Shown here: one piece after another, positions 7,638 through 16,499 of the stretch | How positions within the stretch are numbered: position 1 is the first letter of the stretch | Layout: each line of letters starts with the position of its first letter | Origin: Oscillospiraceae bacterium NTUH-002-81 | Lineage (GTDB): Bacteria > Bacillota > Clostridia > Lachnospirales > Lachnospiraceae | Assembly: GCA_032620915.1 (NCBI GenBank) | Contig: CP136052.1 | Location: 3,418,001 to 3,482,000 of the forward strand | Direction: 5' to 3' | DNA: 64,000 bases | Made by a program: the position numbers and the translations under genes | Notes under the pieces: generated by a model | What the model saw: only the letters and a program-made list of their open reading frames with translations | Database searches by the model: none | Told to the model about the DNA's origin: nothing

Positions 7638-9422
7638 TTATTTCCCCTCCTTTGCAGTGTGTACTTTCCACTCGGCGCTGTCTTGTGCCGCTTTCCACAA
7701 CTTTTGATATTCAGGGCAGGACTGGATCAGCTCTTGATGTCTGCCCGTTGCAACCAGTTTTCCGTGATCCATAACACAAATCTGATCTGCGTTCATAATG
7801 GCTGGTAATTTGTGTGCAATAACCACAAGGGTCTTACCTTTTACAAGCTCTGCAATGGCGGCCTCCATCTTTTCTTCGTTTTCAGGATCGGCATAGGCAG
7901 TTGCCTCGTCAAGCACCACAATAGGAGCATCCTTTAAGATTGCCCTTGCCAGAGAAATACGCTGGCGCTGACCGCCGGAGAGCATTTTTCCTGCATCACC
8001 AGCCATCGAATGAATACCCTGCGGAAGTTTCTCAAGGAACTCTATACACTGAGCTTTCTTTGCGGCCTCCACCACTTCTTCATCCGTTGCGTTCAGCCGA
8101 CCAAGCCGAATGTTTTCGAGCAGAGAGGTATTGAACAGGTATTGATCCTGTGCCACATAGGAGATACGGCTGTTGAGTGCTTCAAGACTCATATCGCATA
8201 GTTTCTGCCCACCGATGGAAATACTGCCTTTCTGTGGGTCATAATAGTGAATCAGCAGTTTCGCTAATGTACTCTTGCCGGAGCCAGATTCACCAACAAG
8301 GGCTGTTTTCTGTCCAGCTTTTGCCGTAAAGGAAATGTCATGGAGAACTTCATCCTCAATTACAACAGGCTTTCCATCCGGGCCGGGCTGTGTGGTCTGA
8401 TAAGCGAAAGAAACATGGTCATAAGTAATGGTGTCATCTTTCCCGTGGAACGCACCTTCTGTCTGCTGGAGCTCCGGCGCATCCAACACCTGCTCCAATG
8501 CAGAAATTTTATAGTTAAGCTGGGGCATGGTAGGCAGGAAACCGAGAGATTTCAGCAGCGGCATACCAATACTTAAAGAAAGACACAGTACCAAGATCAA
8601 ATTAGGCAGAGTAGACCAGCCAGAGAGAACGAACCATGCGCCAACAGGCAAAGTCAGAATAATGGTGCATGGAAGCAGACTGCTGTAAATTGCCATCCAC
8701 GGCCACGCCGCCTTGTACCACGCCAGAGTATAGTCCCGATAATCTGATACATCTTTGCGGAACCGCTCGTAGGAATCTGCGTCCTTATTGAATACCTTGA
8801 CAACTTCCATACCGTTAATGTACTCAATAATGGTATTGTTCATCTTTTGTCCGGCCATGTAGTAAGGCCCCATTTTCTTCATGCCAACGGAATACATCGT
8901 CATCATGGCAATCAGACTGATCGGAATGGATGCCAGCGACAGAAGCGCCAGTTTCCAATCCACAAAGAACATTGCCACATAAACCGCAATAGGGATCATC
9001 AGGTTTGCAATTCCCTCCGGCATGGAGTGAGCCAGCAAAACTTCCAGACTGTCTACATCATCCACGAACAGCTTTTTGACTGTGCCGGTGCCTTTATCCT
9101 GAATGACACCAAGGGGCAGCTTTTCAAACCGTTTTTGAAGTGCCGTCCGCAGACGGAGCAGCGTGTCGTAAGCGGCTTTGTGAGAAAGATTCAGCCCCCA
9201 GCCATAGAAAAGGGCTTGCAGCACCAGACACACCAAGACAAGAACCACGCGCAAAATGATAAAGGATGCTTCAATAGATTCACCCATGACCAGCGGCGCG
9301 ATCACCTGATAAGCCAGCACAAAAGGCAGGACGCCCATAAGAACGCTGACCAGTACAACGACCGTGGCCACATACATATTTTTCTTATATGGCCCTGCGT
9401 ACTCAAAGATTTTTTTGAACAT
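7638..9422 (-). CDS. ABC transporter, fused membrane and ATPase domains (first of a pair)
   Basis: The protein has 594 residues: an exporter-type membrane domain (residues 1-310) and an ATPase domain. The ATPase has Walker A GESGSGKST, signature LSGGQRQRIS, Walker B IVVLDEAT and an H-loop AHKLPA. In the usual DEATAS segment it reads DEATAYADPENE, as in YbtQ/Irp7-like proteins. It starts at ATG 9422 after GGAGG and is followed without a gap by its partner. Together with the partner, the DtxR repressor and the ECF module it builds a metal or siderophore uptake cargo. A 10-bp terminator-like hairpin lies between it and the upstream ECF ATPase gene, so the pair may have its own promoter or receive limited read-through. 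Confidence 0.85.
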   Translation of the reverse strand: MFKKIFEYAGPYKKNMYVATVVVLVSVLMGVLPFVLAYQVIAPLVMGESIEASFIILRVVLVLVCLVLQALFYGWGLNLSHKAAYDTLLRLRTALQKRFEKLPLGVIQDKGTGTVKKLFVDDVDSLEVLLAHSMPEGIANLMIPIAVYVAMFFVDWKLALLSLASIPISLIAMMTMYSVGMKKMGPYYMAGQKMNNTIIEYINGMEVVKVFNKDADSYERFRKDVSDYRDYTLAWYKAAWPWMAIYSSLLPCTIILTLPVGAWFVLSGWSTLPNLILVLCLSLSIGMPLLKSLGFLPTMPQLNYKISALEQVLDAPELQQTEGAFHGKDDTITYDHVSFAYQTTQPGPDGKPVVIEDEVLHDISFTAKAGQKTALVGESGSGKSTLAKLLIHYYDPQKGSISIGGQKLCDMSLEALNSRISYVAQDQYLFNTSLLENIRLGRLNATDEEVVEAAKKAQCIEFLEKLPQGIHSMAGDAGKMLSGGQRQRISLARAILKDAPIVVLDEATAYADPENEEKMEAAIAELVKGKTLVVIAHKLPAIMNADQICVMDHGKLVATGRHQELIQSCPEYQKLWKAAQDSAEWKVHTAKEGK

Positions 9423-9465
9423 AAGCCCTCCTTATATTGAGCCGTACTGTCTGTGCTTCAAAAAC

Positions 9466-9494
9466 AAGAGGCCGCCAAAGTAAAGCGGCCTCTT
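9466..9494 (-). terminator. Terminator between the ECF and ABC gene groups
   Basis: Read on the minus strand, AAGAGGCCGC and GCGGCCTCTT form a perfect 10-bp stem, followed by GTTTTTG. It lies 55 bp after the ECF ATPase stop and 44 bp before the ABC start. Confidence 0.7.
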
Positions 9495-9548
9495 ATCATT
9501 ATCTTTCTGTCCAGTCAAGGCGGCCCTGACATTCATAATTTCTAAAAT

Positions 9549-11016
9549 TCACTGGCGGATTCGGAAAAAATCCAAAACCTTTTTACTGCCGGATTCGTCC
9601 AATGGATAGCTTTCTTTTATTTGCCCTTTTTCCATATGGACTACATACGAACATCCCGCCATCACCAACTCCGGATCATGCGTAATAACAAGAAGCGTTT
9701 TGCCCTGATCCGCGAGTGACTTCAAACTCCGCGCAACTTCCCGCATATGTTTGAGATCAAGCCCGCTGGTTGGTTCGTCAAACACAATGATCTCCCGGTT
9801 ACTCACAATGGCAGATGCGATCGCTACCCGCTGTTTTTGCCCGCCGGAAAGAGAAAGCGGGTGCCTGTCTTTATATTCCAGCAGATCAAACTGTTTAAGG
9901 ATTTCATCTGCAACAGTTTCATCCTCGTTGTCCATGCTCAGAAGCACTTCATCCATCACGCTTTCGGTAAATAGCTGATGGCTGGTATCCTGCATTACCA
10001 TGTAGCAATGTTTGAGCCGGGCTTTCCAATCAAGGGTTTTCCCGTCAACCTGCAAAAGGCCACACTTCTTTTTCCAGTCCGCAAATACAGCGGGCCAAAG
10101 TAGATTTTCCAGCGCCATTCAGGCCGATAATGGCAATCGTTTCTCCAACAGGCAGTTCAGCACTCGGAATATGGAGGCTTTCCGGTTCCCGCTTTTTATA
10201 CGCAAAGCAGAAATTTTGAAATTCCATCAGTTTAGCTGTATGCGCCTGATACTGATTCGCGGGTTTCAACTTCGAGAGAGAAAACGGCCGCAGCCCCATT
10301 TCTTTTCGAGTGCTATCCGATAAACTGTCAAATTCAGCAGGCGTGTATTCCCGTTCAATCTCCCCATCTTTTACATACAGCACACGATCTGCAAGATCGT
10401 GAAGGTAGTAAAGGCGGTGTTCTGCAATCAGAATTGTTTTGCCCTGCTTTTTCCAGAGGCTCAAGACCTGCCGCAGGTCATCAATAGCAGCCATATCCAG
10501 ATTAGAAGATGGTTCGTCAAGGACCATAATTCCCGGTAGCAATACACTTGATGAAGCACAGGCTATTTTTTGCTTTTCGCCCCCGGACAGAGCAAACACG
10601 CTTCGCCCCATCAAATCTTCAATATGATAATCGGAAACTGTACGGTCAATCCTTTTCAGGATATCTTCCTGGGGATAGCCTAAATTTTCACAGGCAAAGG
10701 CTAATTCACTATCCGTATCCACGTTGAAAAACTGACTTTTGGGATTCTGGAATACAGATCCCACCATAGCAGCCAAGTCATAAAGCGGCGTATCTGATAC
10801 GCTTTTTCCGTCCAGAAGGACATCGCCCTCTAAATTACCTTCGTAATAATGAGGCACCAGCCCGTTTACCAAACGGGTAATCGTTGTTTTCCCGCAGCCG
10901 GATTCTCCCGTGAGTAAAACAAATTCCCCTGTGTTTATGGTGAGATTGACATTTCTAATCCCTCCGCCGCTGGATTCTTCACCATAAGAAAAAGAAACAT
11001 TTTGAAAATCTATCAT
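9549..11016 (-). pseudogene. ECF transporter ATPase with two fused ABC domains (EcfA-EcfA'), one frameshift
   Basis: The first ATPase domain starts MIDFQNVSFSYGEE (ATG 11016) and has Walker A GESGCGKTT, signature LSGGEKQKIA and Walker B IMVLDEPSSN. The second begins near MEFQNFCFAYKKRE with Walker A GLNGAGKST, signature LSGGQKQRVA and Walker B IIVFDEPTSG. The frame breaks between them at about 10085-10095 (GGAAAAAG on the minus strand). Removing one base joins STLARCICGL to KKCGLLQVDGKTLDWK. The corrected protein is about 489 residues, the normal size of fused CbiO-type ATPases. It powers the EcfT/S-component module encoded just upstream; its start overlaps the EcfT stop. The shift may be a sequence error. 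Confidence 0.8.
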
Positions 11017-11765
11017 GGCAAAATCCCTCCTGCGGAAATTATCGGGGAAGCAATCGCCCAAAACACTACAAAGCAACAAAACAAGATCAGCACCACATCG
11101 GCAAAATTGAATTTAAGCTGGCAAATGTTTGTGCGTTTGACAGGAGCGCCGAGGCCACGGGTAATTGCCGCAGCGGAAAGTTCCTCACCGATTTTCACGG
11201 AGCAGGTAATCATCGGAATCAGCTTATACTCCAATATTTTTGAAGGTTTTTTCCCTCCAAGTTTAATCCCACGCATTTTCATAGCGTCACTGATTGCTTC
11301 TGACTCCTGAAAGACAGTTGGAAAGAAGCGGAACATGACCGTTAAGGGGATCGTCACTTCTTGAGGCATATGGATTCTTTTCATGCCGGAAATCAATTCA
11401 CTGACCGTTGTTGTTTTCACTGCATAGGCAGCAATCGCAACACTGGGAAGGATTCGGCAGAAGAATCCGGTTGTAAACAGAACGAGGAAATTCAATATCC
11501 CCGTAAGGTGCGGCAAAACATAAATTTGAACAGCATAAAAAGCAGAAAACACAGCAATATAGCCCACAGCTTTTGCACATTGTTTCGAGGTAAGCAGCAA
11601 TATAGCCGGAACCGTACAAAGAACAAGGCGGATCAGCCCCATAGCTTCTCCGCCTGTTCCACCCATGACAAAAATGCTTATGATGAAGATGAGCAACAGT
11701 TTTGTACGCGGATCGAGCCGTAACCCTTGTTCTGTTTTTTTGCTGAGCAGAATTTCCCGCGCCAT
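11013..11765 (-). CDS. ECF transporter transmembrane component (EcfT/CbiQ family)
   Basis: The 250-residue membrane protein has about five helices and starts at ATG 11765, overlapping the stop of the S-component gene (TAATG). It shows the two short Ala-Arg-Gly-type coupling motifs of EcfT proteins, here as SDAMKMRG and AAAITRGLG, which dock into the ATPase subunits. The conserved segment LDPRTKLLLIF is near the N-terminus. It passes ATP-driven motion to the substrate-binding S component. The order S component, EcfT, EcfA on overlapping genes indicates one transcript. Confidence 0.85.
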   Translation of the reverse strand: MAREILLSKKTEQGLRLDPRTKLLLIFIISIFVMGGTGGEAMGLIRLVLCTVPAILLLTSKQCAKAVGYIAVFSAFYAVQIYVLPHLTGILNFLVLFTTGFFCRILPSVAIAAYAVKTTTVSELISGMKRIHMPQEVTIPLTVMFRFFPTVFQESEAISDAMKMRGIKLGGKKPSKILEYKLIPMITCSVKIGEELSAAAITRGLGAPVKRTNICQLKFNFADVVLILFCCFVVFWAIASPIISAGGILP

Positions 11766-12361
11766 TATGCAATACCGGCACGCTGGAAGTGCTTTTTGCA
11801 AATAGCTTTCCCAATCACACCTCCGACAAGGCCAAACACAAAGCAGGCAACCAGCAGAATAGGCGCAATCCACATAGGCATATATGTATTAAGGGTAGCT
11901 GCATATTCAGCGCCGTATCCTTCAGTCAACATTACCATATAGCTTTCACGGTTCAGGAAAATGGGAGCAAAGTTGCCAAACACCCAGATGCTGAACACGC
12001 CGCAGGAAAGAACTGTACTCTTTGCACTTTTGTAGTCCGCCTTTTTCAGGATCACGTCGGCCAACAGGCCGCCAACGAGACCAGTTACCATAGTAAGATA
12101 GCCGTTGCCGAAGAACACCATGATTAGGCCAATCAGGAAACCCATGATTGCAGTCATCCCGAATTTTTTAGCCTTTGTAACATACAGCATATAGGGGATG
12201 CCGCCAATCAAAGGGCACAGCACCGCCATCAGCGGAATAAAAATGGGGATAAAGCCAAGCATCGCCACCAGCATAACAATCACGACATAGATGACGGTGT
12301 AGATGCCGATAGTAATTAAATCTTTTCCCTCAAGCCGGGAACTTTTTTTCTGGGAACTCAT
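11765..12361 (-). CDS. MptD-family putative ECF transporter S component
   Basis: The 198-residue, very hydrophobic protein has about six membrane segments. Start ATG 12361 follows AAGGAGG. The sequence (DLITIGIYTVIYVVIVML, then GGIPYMLYVTKAKKFG) matches MptD-type proteins of ECF transporters. These sit beside EcfT and a fused ATPase and are thought to bind the substrate; the substrate is not known from sequence. Context with AraC and DtxR regulators and a YbtPQ-like pair suggests a metal complex or siderophore-related compound. Its promoter region contains a long hairpin and a TTAG-N6-CTAA site. Confidence 0.75.
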   Translation of the reverse strand: MSSQKKSSRLEGKDLITIGIYTVIYVVIVMLVAMLGFIPIFIPLMAVLCPLIGGIPYMLYVTKAKKFGMTAIMGFLIGLIMVFFGNGYLTMVTGLVGGLLADVILKKADYKSAKSTVLSCGVFSIWVFGNFAPIFLNRESYMVMLTEGYGAEYAATLNTYMPMWIAPILLVACFVFGLVGGVIGKAICKKHFQRAGIA

Positions 12362-12385
12362 ACCAGTATCCTCCTTATATCTGAG

Positions 12386-12431
12386 AAAATGCGTTGTGTG
12401 GTTAGAGTGTTCTAACCACACAACGCATTTT
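12386..12431. promoter_or_regulatory. Perfect 21-bp stem hairpin in the ECF operon leader
   Basis: Positions 12386-12406 and 12411-12431 are perfectly complementary with a GTGT/ACAC loop. It lies between the AraC stop and the S-component start. It could act as a terminator for araC (AAAA/TTTT flanks) and also contains the 14-bp TTAG-N6-CTAA palindrome at 12402-12415. Confidence 0.7.
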
Positions 12432-12455
12432 AGCAATTTCATGCCCAATATCCAA
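12402..12455 (-). promoter_or_regulatory. Candidate promoter and operator of the ECF operon
   Basis: On the minus strand, TTGGAT (12455-12450), a 17-base spacer and TAAAAT (12432-12427) make a good sigma-A promoter. The palindrome TTAGAGTGTTCTAA (12415-12402) lies just downstream, near the expected start point, where a repressor would block initiation. Confidence 0.5.
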
Positions 12456-12499
12456 CCCAAACCCGATTTCATTCTACCCAAAATCGGTATTTTTTAGGT

Positions 12500-13465
12500 T
12501 TAGCCAATCGTATTTTCATCTTTATAGTTCTTAGGTATTACTCCATATTTCTTTTTGAACGCAGCCGCAAAATTGCTTGGTTTTGAATATCCAACAAGCG
12601 TTGCAATCTGGCTTACGTTCAAGTCGCTTTCCAAAAGTAGCCCGGCTGCCTTTTCCAGTCTTTGATCTATGATATATGCGTGAACAGATGTCCCAAATAA
12701 AGAATTAAATCCCTTTGTCAGTTTGGAAACACTGATATTTACCTTTTTCGCCAGTTCCTCACAACTTGGTGCAAAAGCAAGCTGGCTGTCGATGATCCGT
12801 TTTGCTTCGGTAATCGAGTCCCTGTCACTTTTAGAAATACTGATATAGCTTGATGAAAGAATACTAAGTTCCAATACTTCACTCAAATACACGGACAGCA
12901 ATTCAAAAACCTTACTTTCCAGAAATAAATACCCTAAACCGCCCCGGTATTGCGTAAAATCTTTTACCTCCGCAAAAATGTGCTCCATATACGGGGTAAT
13001 GTTCACTTTTGAAATGCCAGTCAATAACTTCTTCTCATAAGCATCTATCTCACTATCTTCAAAGTAGTCATTCAAGATTTTGTGAAAATAGGGCATGGGA
13101 ATTTTTATATTTTTGAAAAGGAAGTCTGTTTTCCCGGAATAACACAGGTATTCCATCTTACCATGTCCTCGATAAATACAAGATTCGCCTTTCTGTATGC
13201 TGACACTTTGACGTGCATCTGCAATATTCCACGATACGCCATCATTGAAGCAAAATAAAAGTTGAATATAATCTTCGCAGCTTACACCCTGCACATTCAT
13301 ATCAGAAAAATAGTTCATTTTCCAGTCTGATACAACAGCTCCTTGCTTTGTAACAACCTGTGAAATCTGGCCTGTTCCCATATCAGCCGGAATATCTATT
13401 GTCACTGTCTGCGGAGAGTTGGAGAGCAGATCATGGTACAGCTTCGTCATGTATTGGTTTGTCAT
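12500..13465 (-). CDS. AraC-family transcriptional regulator of the transport cargo
   Basis: This 321-residue protein has the AraC/XylS double helix-turn-helix at its C-terminus. One helix pair lies around CEELAKKVNISVSKLTKGFN and the second around LNVSQIATLVGYSKPSNFAA followed by FKKKYGVIPKNYK. The N-terminal 200 residues are a divergent sensing domain. It lies directly upstream of the ECF operon. YbtA-like AraC regulators play this role in siderophore systems, often activating transport when the iron complex is present; that parallel is inference. Its own promoter carries a TTAG-N6-CTAA palindrome. Confidence 0.85.
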   Translation of the reverse strand: MTNQYMTKLYHDLLSNSPQTVTIDIPADMGTGQISQVVTKQGAVVSDWKMNYFSDMNVQGVSCEDYIQLLFCFNDGVSWNIADARQSVSIQKGESCIYRGHGKMEYLCYSGKTDFLFKNIKIPMPYFHKILNDYFEDSEIDAYEKKLLTGISKVNITPYMEHIFAEVKDFTQYRGGLGYLFLESKVFELLSVYLSEVLELSILSSSYISISKSDRDSITEAKRIIDSQLAFAPSCEELAKKVNISVSKLTKGFNSLFGTSVHAYIIDQRLEKAAGLLLESDLNVSQIATLVGYSKPSNFAAAFKKKYGVIPKNYKDENTIG

Positions 13466-13485
13466 CGTGCGCCCTCCTTTCTGGG

Positions 13486-13532
13486 TTAGCCAAGGCTAAG
13501 CATATAATACTTTATATTTTGATGGCAGTCAA
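13486..13532 (-). promoter_or_regulatory. Promoter and candidate DtxR-type operator of the araC gene
   Basis: On the minus strand TTGACT (13532-13527), exactly 17 bases, then TATTAT (13509-13504) form a near-consensus promoter. The palindrome TTAGCCAAGGCTAA (13486-13499) overlaps the expected transcription start. Its TTAG/CTAA ends resemble half-sites of DtxR-family operators, and a DtxR gene is in the same cargo. Confidence 0.6.
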
Positions 13533-13637
13533 GGTAGGGTCGCCAATTGCTAAAGTGAAATTAAATAGTCAGTAGTATGAAATAGATAGTCGTTCAAATA
13601 ATATCACATGAAATGTAAAATCATATCAGGTGATGTT

Positions 13638-13997
13638 ATGAAGATAGAACGAGATGAAAGACGCTTTGATTTTCACGATATAGGGCTCGCCATCAAGCGG
13701 GCAAGAGAAGCCAGCGGCATGACACAGGAGCAACTGGCCTATATTGTTGACCGCGCTCCGCGTACCATTATGTATAATGAAAATGATGGTCAGCATCCAA
13801 GCTTCAACACCTTTTATCAGATGGTCACAATGTTTGATATATCGGTGGATCAATACTTTTACCCGTCCCAGAATAGCGGGAGCGAGTGCAGGAAGCGGAT
13901 TGATGCCATGTTGAACGCCTTGGACGAAAGAGAATTGAAAATCGTTGAAGCTACAATCCAAGCGATGAAAGCATCGAAAGAAACGGAGGAAACGTAA
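13638..13997 (+). CDS. Xre-family helix-turn-helix regulator
   Basis: The protein has 119 residues. The start at ATG 13638 was chosen because AGGTG precedes it; an upstream ATG at 13608 is possible. Residues 12-70 form a Cro/CI-type helix-turn-helix (GLAIKRAREASGMTQEQLAY, then IVDRAPRTIMYNEN and NTFYQMVTMFDISVDQYFY). It is the only ICE-1 gene on the plus strand in this part and is divergent from araC. It lies between cargo and the conjugation module, and probably regulates ICE-1 functions. Confidence 0.8.
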   Translation: MKIERDERRFDFHDIGLAIKRAREASGMTQEQLAYIVDRAPRTIMYNENDGQHPSFNTFYQMVTMFDISVDQYFYPSQNSGSECRKRIDAMLNALDERELKIVEATIQAMKASKETEET

Positions 13998-14022
13998 AAG
14001 AAAGCGTAACCTCCGTTTTTTT
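13983..14022 (+). terminator. Intrinsic terminator after the Xre gene
   Basis: ACGGAGG (13983-13989) and CCTCCGT (14010-14016) pair, followed by TTTTTTT. It starts within the last codons of the Xre gene. Confidence 0.7.
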
Positions 14023-14141
14023 GCGCCATGTTGCGGGTTGCGCGTTTTGGCAAGCAATTCGGGTGTGGCCACACTCCGAAATTTTTGCAGGGCGCAGGGC
14101 CCGCAAAAATGCTTGTTGGGGAGCTCCCCAAACCCGCTGTA

Positions 14142-14164
14142 CTTCGGGACAAATTGTCCCAAAG
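14142..14164. repeat. Dispersed palindrome, copy 4
   Basis: CTTCGGGACA and TGTCCCAAAG around AAT. It is just after the relaxase stop codon (minus strand), so it lies in the 3' region of the mobilization operon. Confidence 0.85.
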
Positions 14165-14199
14165 TCCCGGTGCGCTGCACCGTAGTCTGCGGCCCGTCA

Positions 14200-15627
14200 C
14201 TATCGTTCCTGTGCCTTATTCTCACGCTCGTCCGTCACGCCGAGCAGATGATCAATGTTCGCTTTGATTGCCACAGCCTGCCGCATATCCGCCTGGGCCT
14301 TGCGATATTCCGCATAAAGCTCTTTCTTTTGTCCCGCCAGCTCACGGCGGGATTTTTTTAGTGCTTCAATCTTAGGGAGCTTTGCGCCGTTCAGTATGGT
14401 GTTCATGGTATCCTTTGCCGCCCGGTAAGTGGCAAGCTCTGCTTCATGCTGGGCCAGATACTTTTTGCTGTACCGCGCAGCCTTGTACCCATCAAACACC
14501 GGGCGGGTCTTGGCATAGTCCACCGTGGCAGCCATCAGCTCCGAGGTTTTGGAAAGAGCCTCCTCCGTTGTGCGGAGCTCGTCAGACAGCTTGTGAAAGT
14601 GATCCGCCGCAGCCTCGGTGCTGGCCGTCAGCGCCGCATAGTCTGTCAGATGATGCTCCTGCAAATACTGGAGTGCAGCCGCCATCTGCTTTAAGTTGTA
14701 GACCTTGGCCCATCGTTCATAGGCTGGGCCTTTGCCCTGGGCCATACGCTCTTGAATGTCGATGATGAGATTGACTCGCCGTGGCGGAACCGTGGGCTCC
14801 TCTGGCAGTTCAGGGAGCGGACGTTCCCCGGCAATTACCGCCTTGATGTCCTCCGGGTCAAATCCGGCTCCAAGTGTAGAAGCCCGGAGCCGGGTCGGTT
14901 TTTCCTGCCCGGGCGCAAGGAATGAGATGACACCGCCCCGCCCATGTTTCACCGCAAAGCCGGACTCCTCCATGAGACGAAGAAAGTCGGCAAAGTCCGT
15001 GGGCTTTTTCTCCAAAGCGGCGAGAACAGCCAGCCGTACCCGCTGCTTGGCAGAGGGCGGCTTTTCACCGATCCACTGGCCGTAGTGGAGAAAACGGCCC
15101 TTGCTGTGCTGGCGCGGATTTTGAATGACAGACAATTCATGTTCGATGCACACGCGGTCAGAGAGCCGCCGCAGGGCAAAGGACGAACCAATGAAATTAT
15201 GAAATTTCCGGGAGCGATCAAAGGCCGTCGCATTGAAATAAATGTGATTGTGGATATGGGCCTTGTCGGTATGCGTACAGACGAAGAACTGATACTTTCC
15301 CTTTGTCCAGCGCATCGCCGTTTCATAACCAATACGGTTTGCTTCTTCCGCTGTAACCTCCCCGGGCAGGAACGCCTGCCGGATCTGAAAGAACAGGGCC
15401 CCGCGAGATACGGCCCGGCCTGTCTCTGCAAGGTATTGACTTTTTACCAGAAGAAACTCGGCGGGAGCCGTGTTCGGGTCGCAGAGATAGGAAGATACGG
15501 CTCCCAGCTTTTCCGGGTTCATGCCATAGGTGAAACGATCCTCCATCGTTTGAATTGCACTTTTTCCCGCCGCTGTTTTATAAGGGCGGATGTAGGTGGT
15601 CGCCGTAGAAATCCCTCCTTCCGGCAA
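14200..15627 (-). CDS. Relaxase / mobilization nuclease of ICE-1 (MobP/VirD2-like)
   Basis: This protein of about 470 residues nicks the transfer origin and leads the DNA strand into the recipient. The N-terminal relaxase domain has the three-histidine metal motif in HTDKAHIHNHIYFN (about residue 120) and an early tyrosine-containing segment (DRFTYGMNPEK). The C-terminal half is charged and coiled. The open frame begins at TTG 15627, but that would place AAGGAGG inside the gene. The reading after the box starts ISTATTYIRPYK with no ATG, so the true start may be a rare ACG or ATT codon around 15600-15606. MobC is encoded just upstream. Confidence 0.8.
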   Translation of the reverse strand: MPEGGISTATTYIRPYKTAAGKSAIQTMEDRFTYGMNPEKLGAVSSYLCDPNTAPAEFLLVKSQYLAETGRAVSRGALFFQIRQAFLPGEVTAEEANRIGYETAMRWTKGKYQFFVCTHTDKAHIHNHIYFNATAFDRSRKFHNFIGSSFALRRLSDRVCIEHELSVIQNPRQHSKGRFLHYGQWIGEKPPSAKQRVRLAVLAALEKKPTDFADFLRLMEESGFAVKHGRGGVISFLAPGQEKPTRLRASTLGAGFDPEDIKAVIAGERPLPELPEEPTVPPRRVNLIIDIQERMAQGKGPAYERWAKVYNLKQMAAALQYLQEHHLTDYAALTASTEAAADHFHKLSDELRTTEEALSKTSELMAATVDYAKTRPVFDGYKAARYSKKYLAQHEAELATYRAAKDTMNTILNGAKLPKIEALKKSRRELAGQKKELYAEYRKAQADMRQAVAIKANIDHLLGVTDERENKAQER

Positions 15628-15639
15628 ATAGTATTTTTA

Positions 15640-15662
15640 CTTTGGGACACTTTGTCCCGAAG
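15640..15662. repeat. Dispersed palindrome, copy 5
   Basis: CTTTGGGACA and TGTCCCGAAG around CTT, in the gap between mobC and the relaxase gene, 13 bp before the relaxase frame opens. Confidence 0.85.
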
Positions 15663-15704
15663 TAGAAAAAGCCGGGGAGCGGTATCAACCACTCCCCGGA
15701 CGGA

Positions 15705-16052
15705 TCAAAGCTCTACCAGCGCGGAGAGCTGTTTCAAAAGATCAGACAGCGGCCCCCACAACGCGGCATAGTCCCGCTGTAAGGCTGCGAGTTCTTCGGG
15801 ATAAATTGCGCCGTAGGTGTTGGCTTGAATTGCCACTTGGTTCAGATTGTTGGAGCATCGCCGCTGGAGCGAAACCAGCTCACGAACAGGCGAAAGGTCA
15901 ACATGAAGCACATACCCACTCAGGGCCATTTTCCGCATATAGGCTCCCATGTTACGGATGCCAGCCTCCGCCATACGTTCTTGAATCAGGGCCTGCTCCG
16001 CCTCCGACACCATCACATGAAGATGGATCGGACGGCGGCGTTTCTTTGTCAT
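15705..16052 (-). CDS. MobC-type relaxosome accessory protein
   Basis: The protein has 115 residues and starts MTKKRRRPIHLHVMVSEAEQ, a ribbon-helix-helix-like DNA-binding beginning. The segments GIRNMGAYMRKMALSGYVLH and SLQRRCSNNLNQVAIQANTY are hallmarks of MobC proteins. It should bind the transfer origin and help the relaxase open and nick DNA. Its ATG overlaps the stop of the small upstream gene (ATGA). It is followed after 78 bp by the relaxase gene, with a palindrome copy in the gap. Confidence 0.85.
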   Translation of the reverse strand: MTKKRRRPIHLHVMVSEAEQALIQERMAEAGIRNMGAYMRKMALSGYVLHVDLSPVRELVSLQRRCSNNLNQVAIQANTYGAIYPEELAALQRDYAALWGPLSDLLKQLSALVEL

Positions 16053-16213
16053 CGTTCCTCACGCTCCCGGCTGCGGCAGGCGCGGGGCGGCTCCTTTACT
16101 TTATCCAGCGGCTTTTCCTGTTCGTCTACCGGAACAGGGCGCGGCAAATGAAATTCACGGTGCAGGCGCAGCACCTCCAGTACAGACAATTCCTGTTCAC
16201 GTTTCTTTTCCAT
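16049..16213 (-). CDS. Small charged protein upstream of mobC, cut off from its RBS by IS110
   Basis: A 54-residue frame starts MEKKREQELSVLEVLRLHRE and ends in a proline- and arginine-rich tail. Its stop overlaps the mobC start, so it belongs to the mobilization operon. The IS110 copy begins right at its start codon. On the far side of the insertion sequence lies AAGGAGGTGACAAACTA with no gene attached, which fits as the original ribosome binding site. I do not recognise a function. Confidence 0.5.
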   Translation of the reverse strand: MEKKREQELSVLEVLRLHREFHLPRPVPVDEQEKPLDKVKEPPRACRSREREER

Positions 16214-16246
16214 ATACGCACGTATAATCCAATTATCCTCTTTTGA

Positions 16247-16499
16247 GGGTAATGGATTATTCCCCTTTCTCCCAATCTCTTGGGCTTTATTGAATACTCC
16301 ATTATAATAATTACAGCACTGTGGATCTGTACCTATTTCATTACGGCTTTGACTGTTCCGAGGTGACTCAGACCACAGCTTTTCGTCTACTACTGGTAAT
16401 TAGTTTGTTAACGCATGACGTTTGTATTTACGTGATTACGCAGCCGAATTCTCTGTGGAAGACAGCAGTGCTAAATATCTTATAAGGAGGCTTATTTCT
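16247..16499 (+). ncRNA. Candidate bridge RNA region in the IS110 left end
   Basis: The only sizeable non-coding stretch of the element lies upstream of the transposase, where IS110-group elements encode the bridge RNA that pairs with target and donor DNA. A stem is visible: CTGTGGATCTG (16319-16329) with CAGACCACAG (16369-16378), one bulged base. The exact RNA ends and guide loops were not resolved. Confidence 0.45.
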
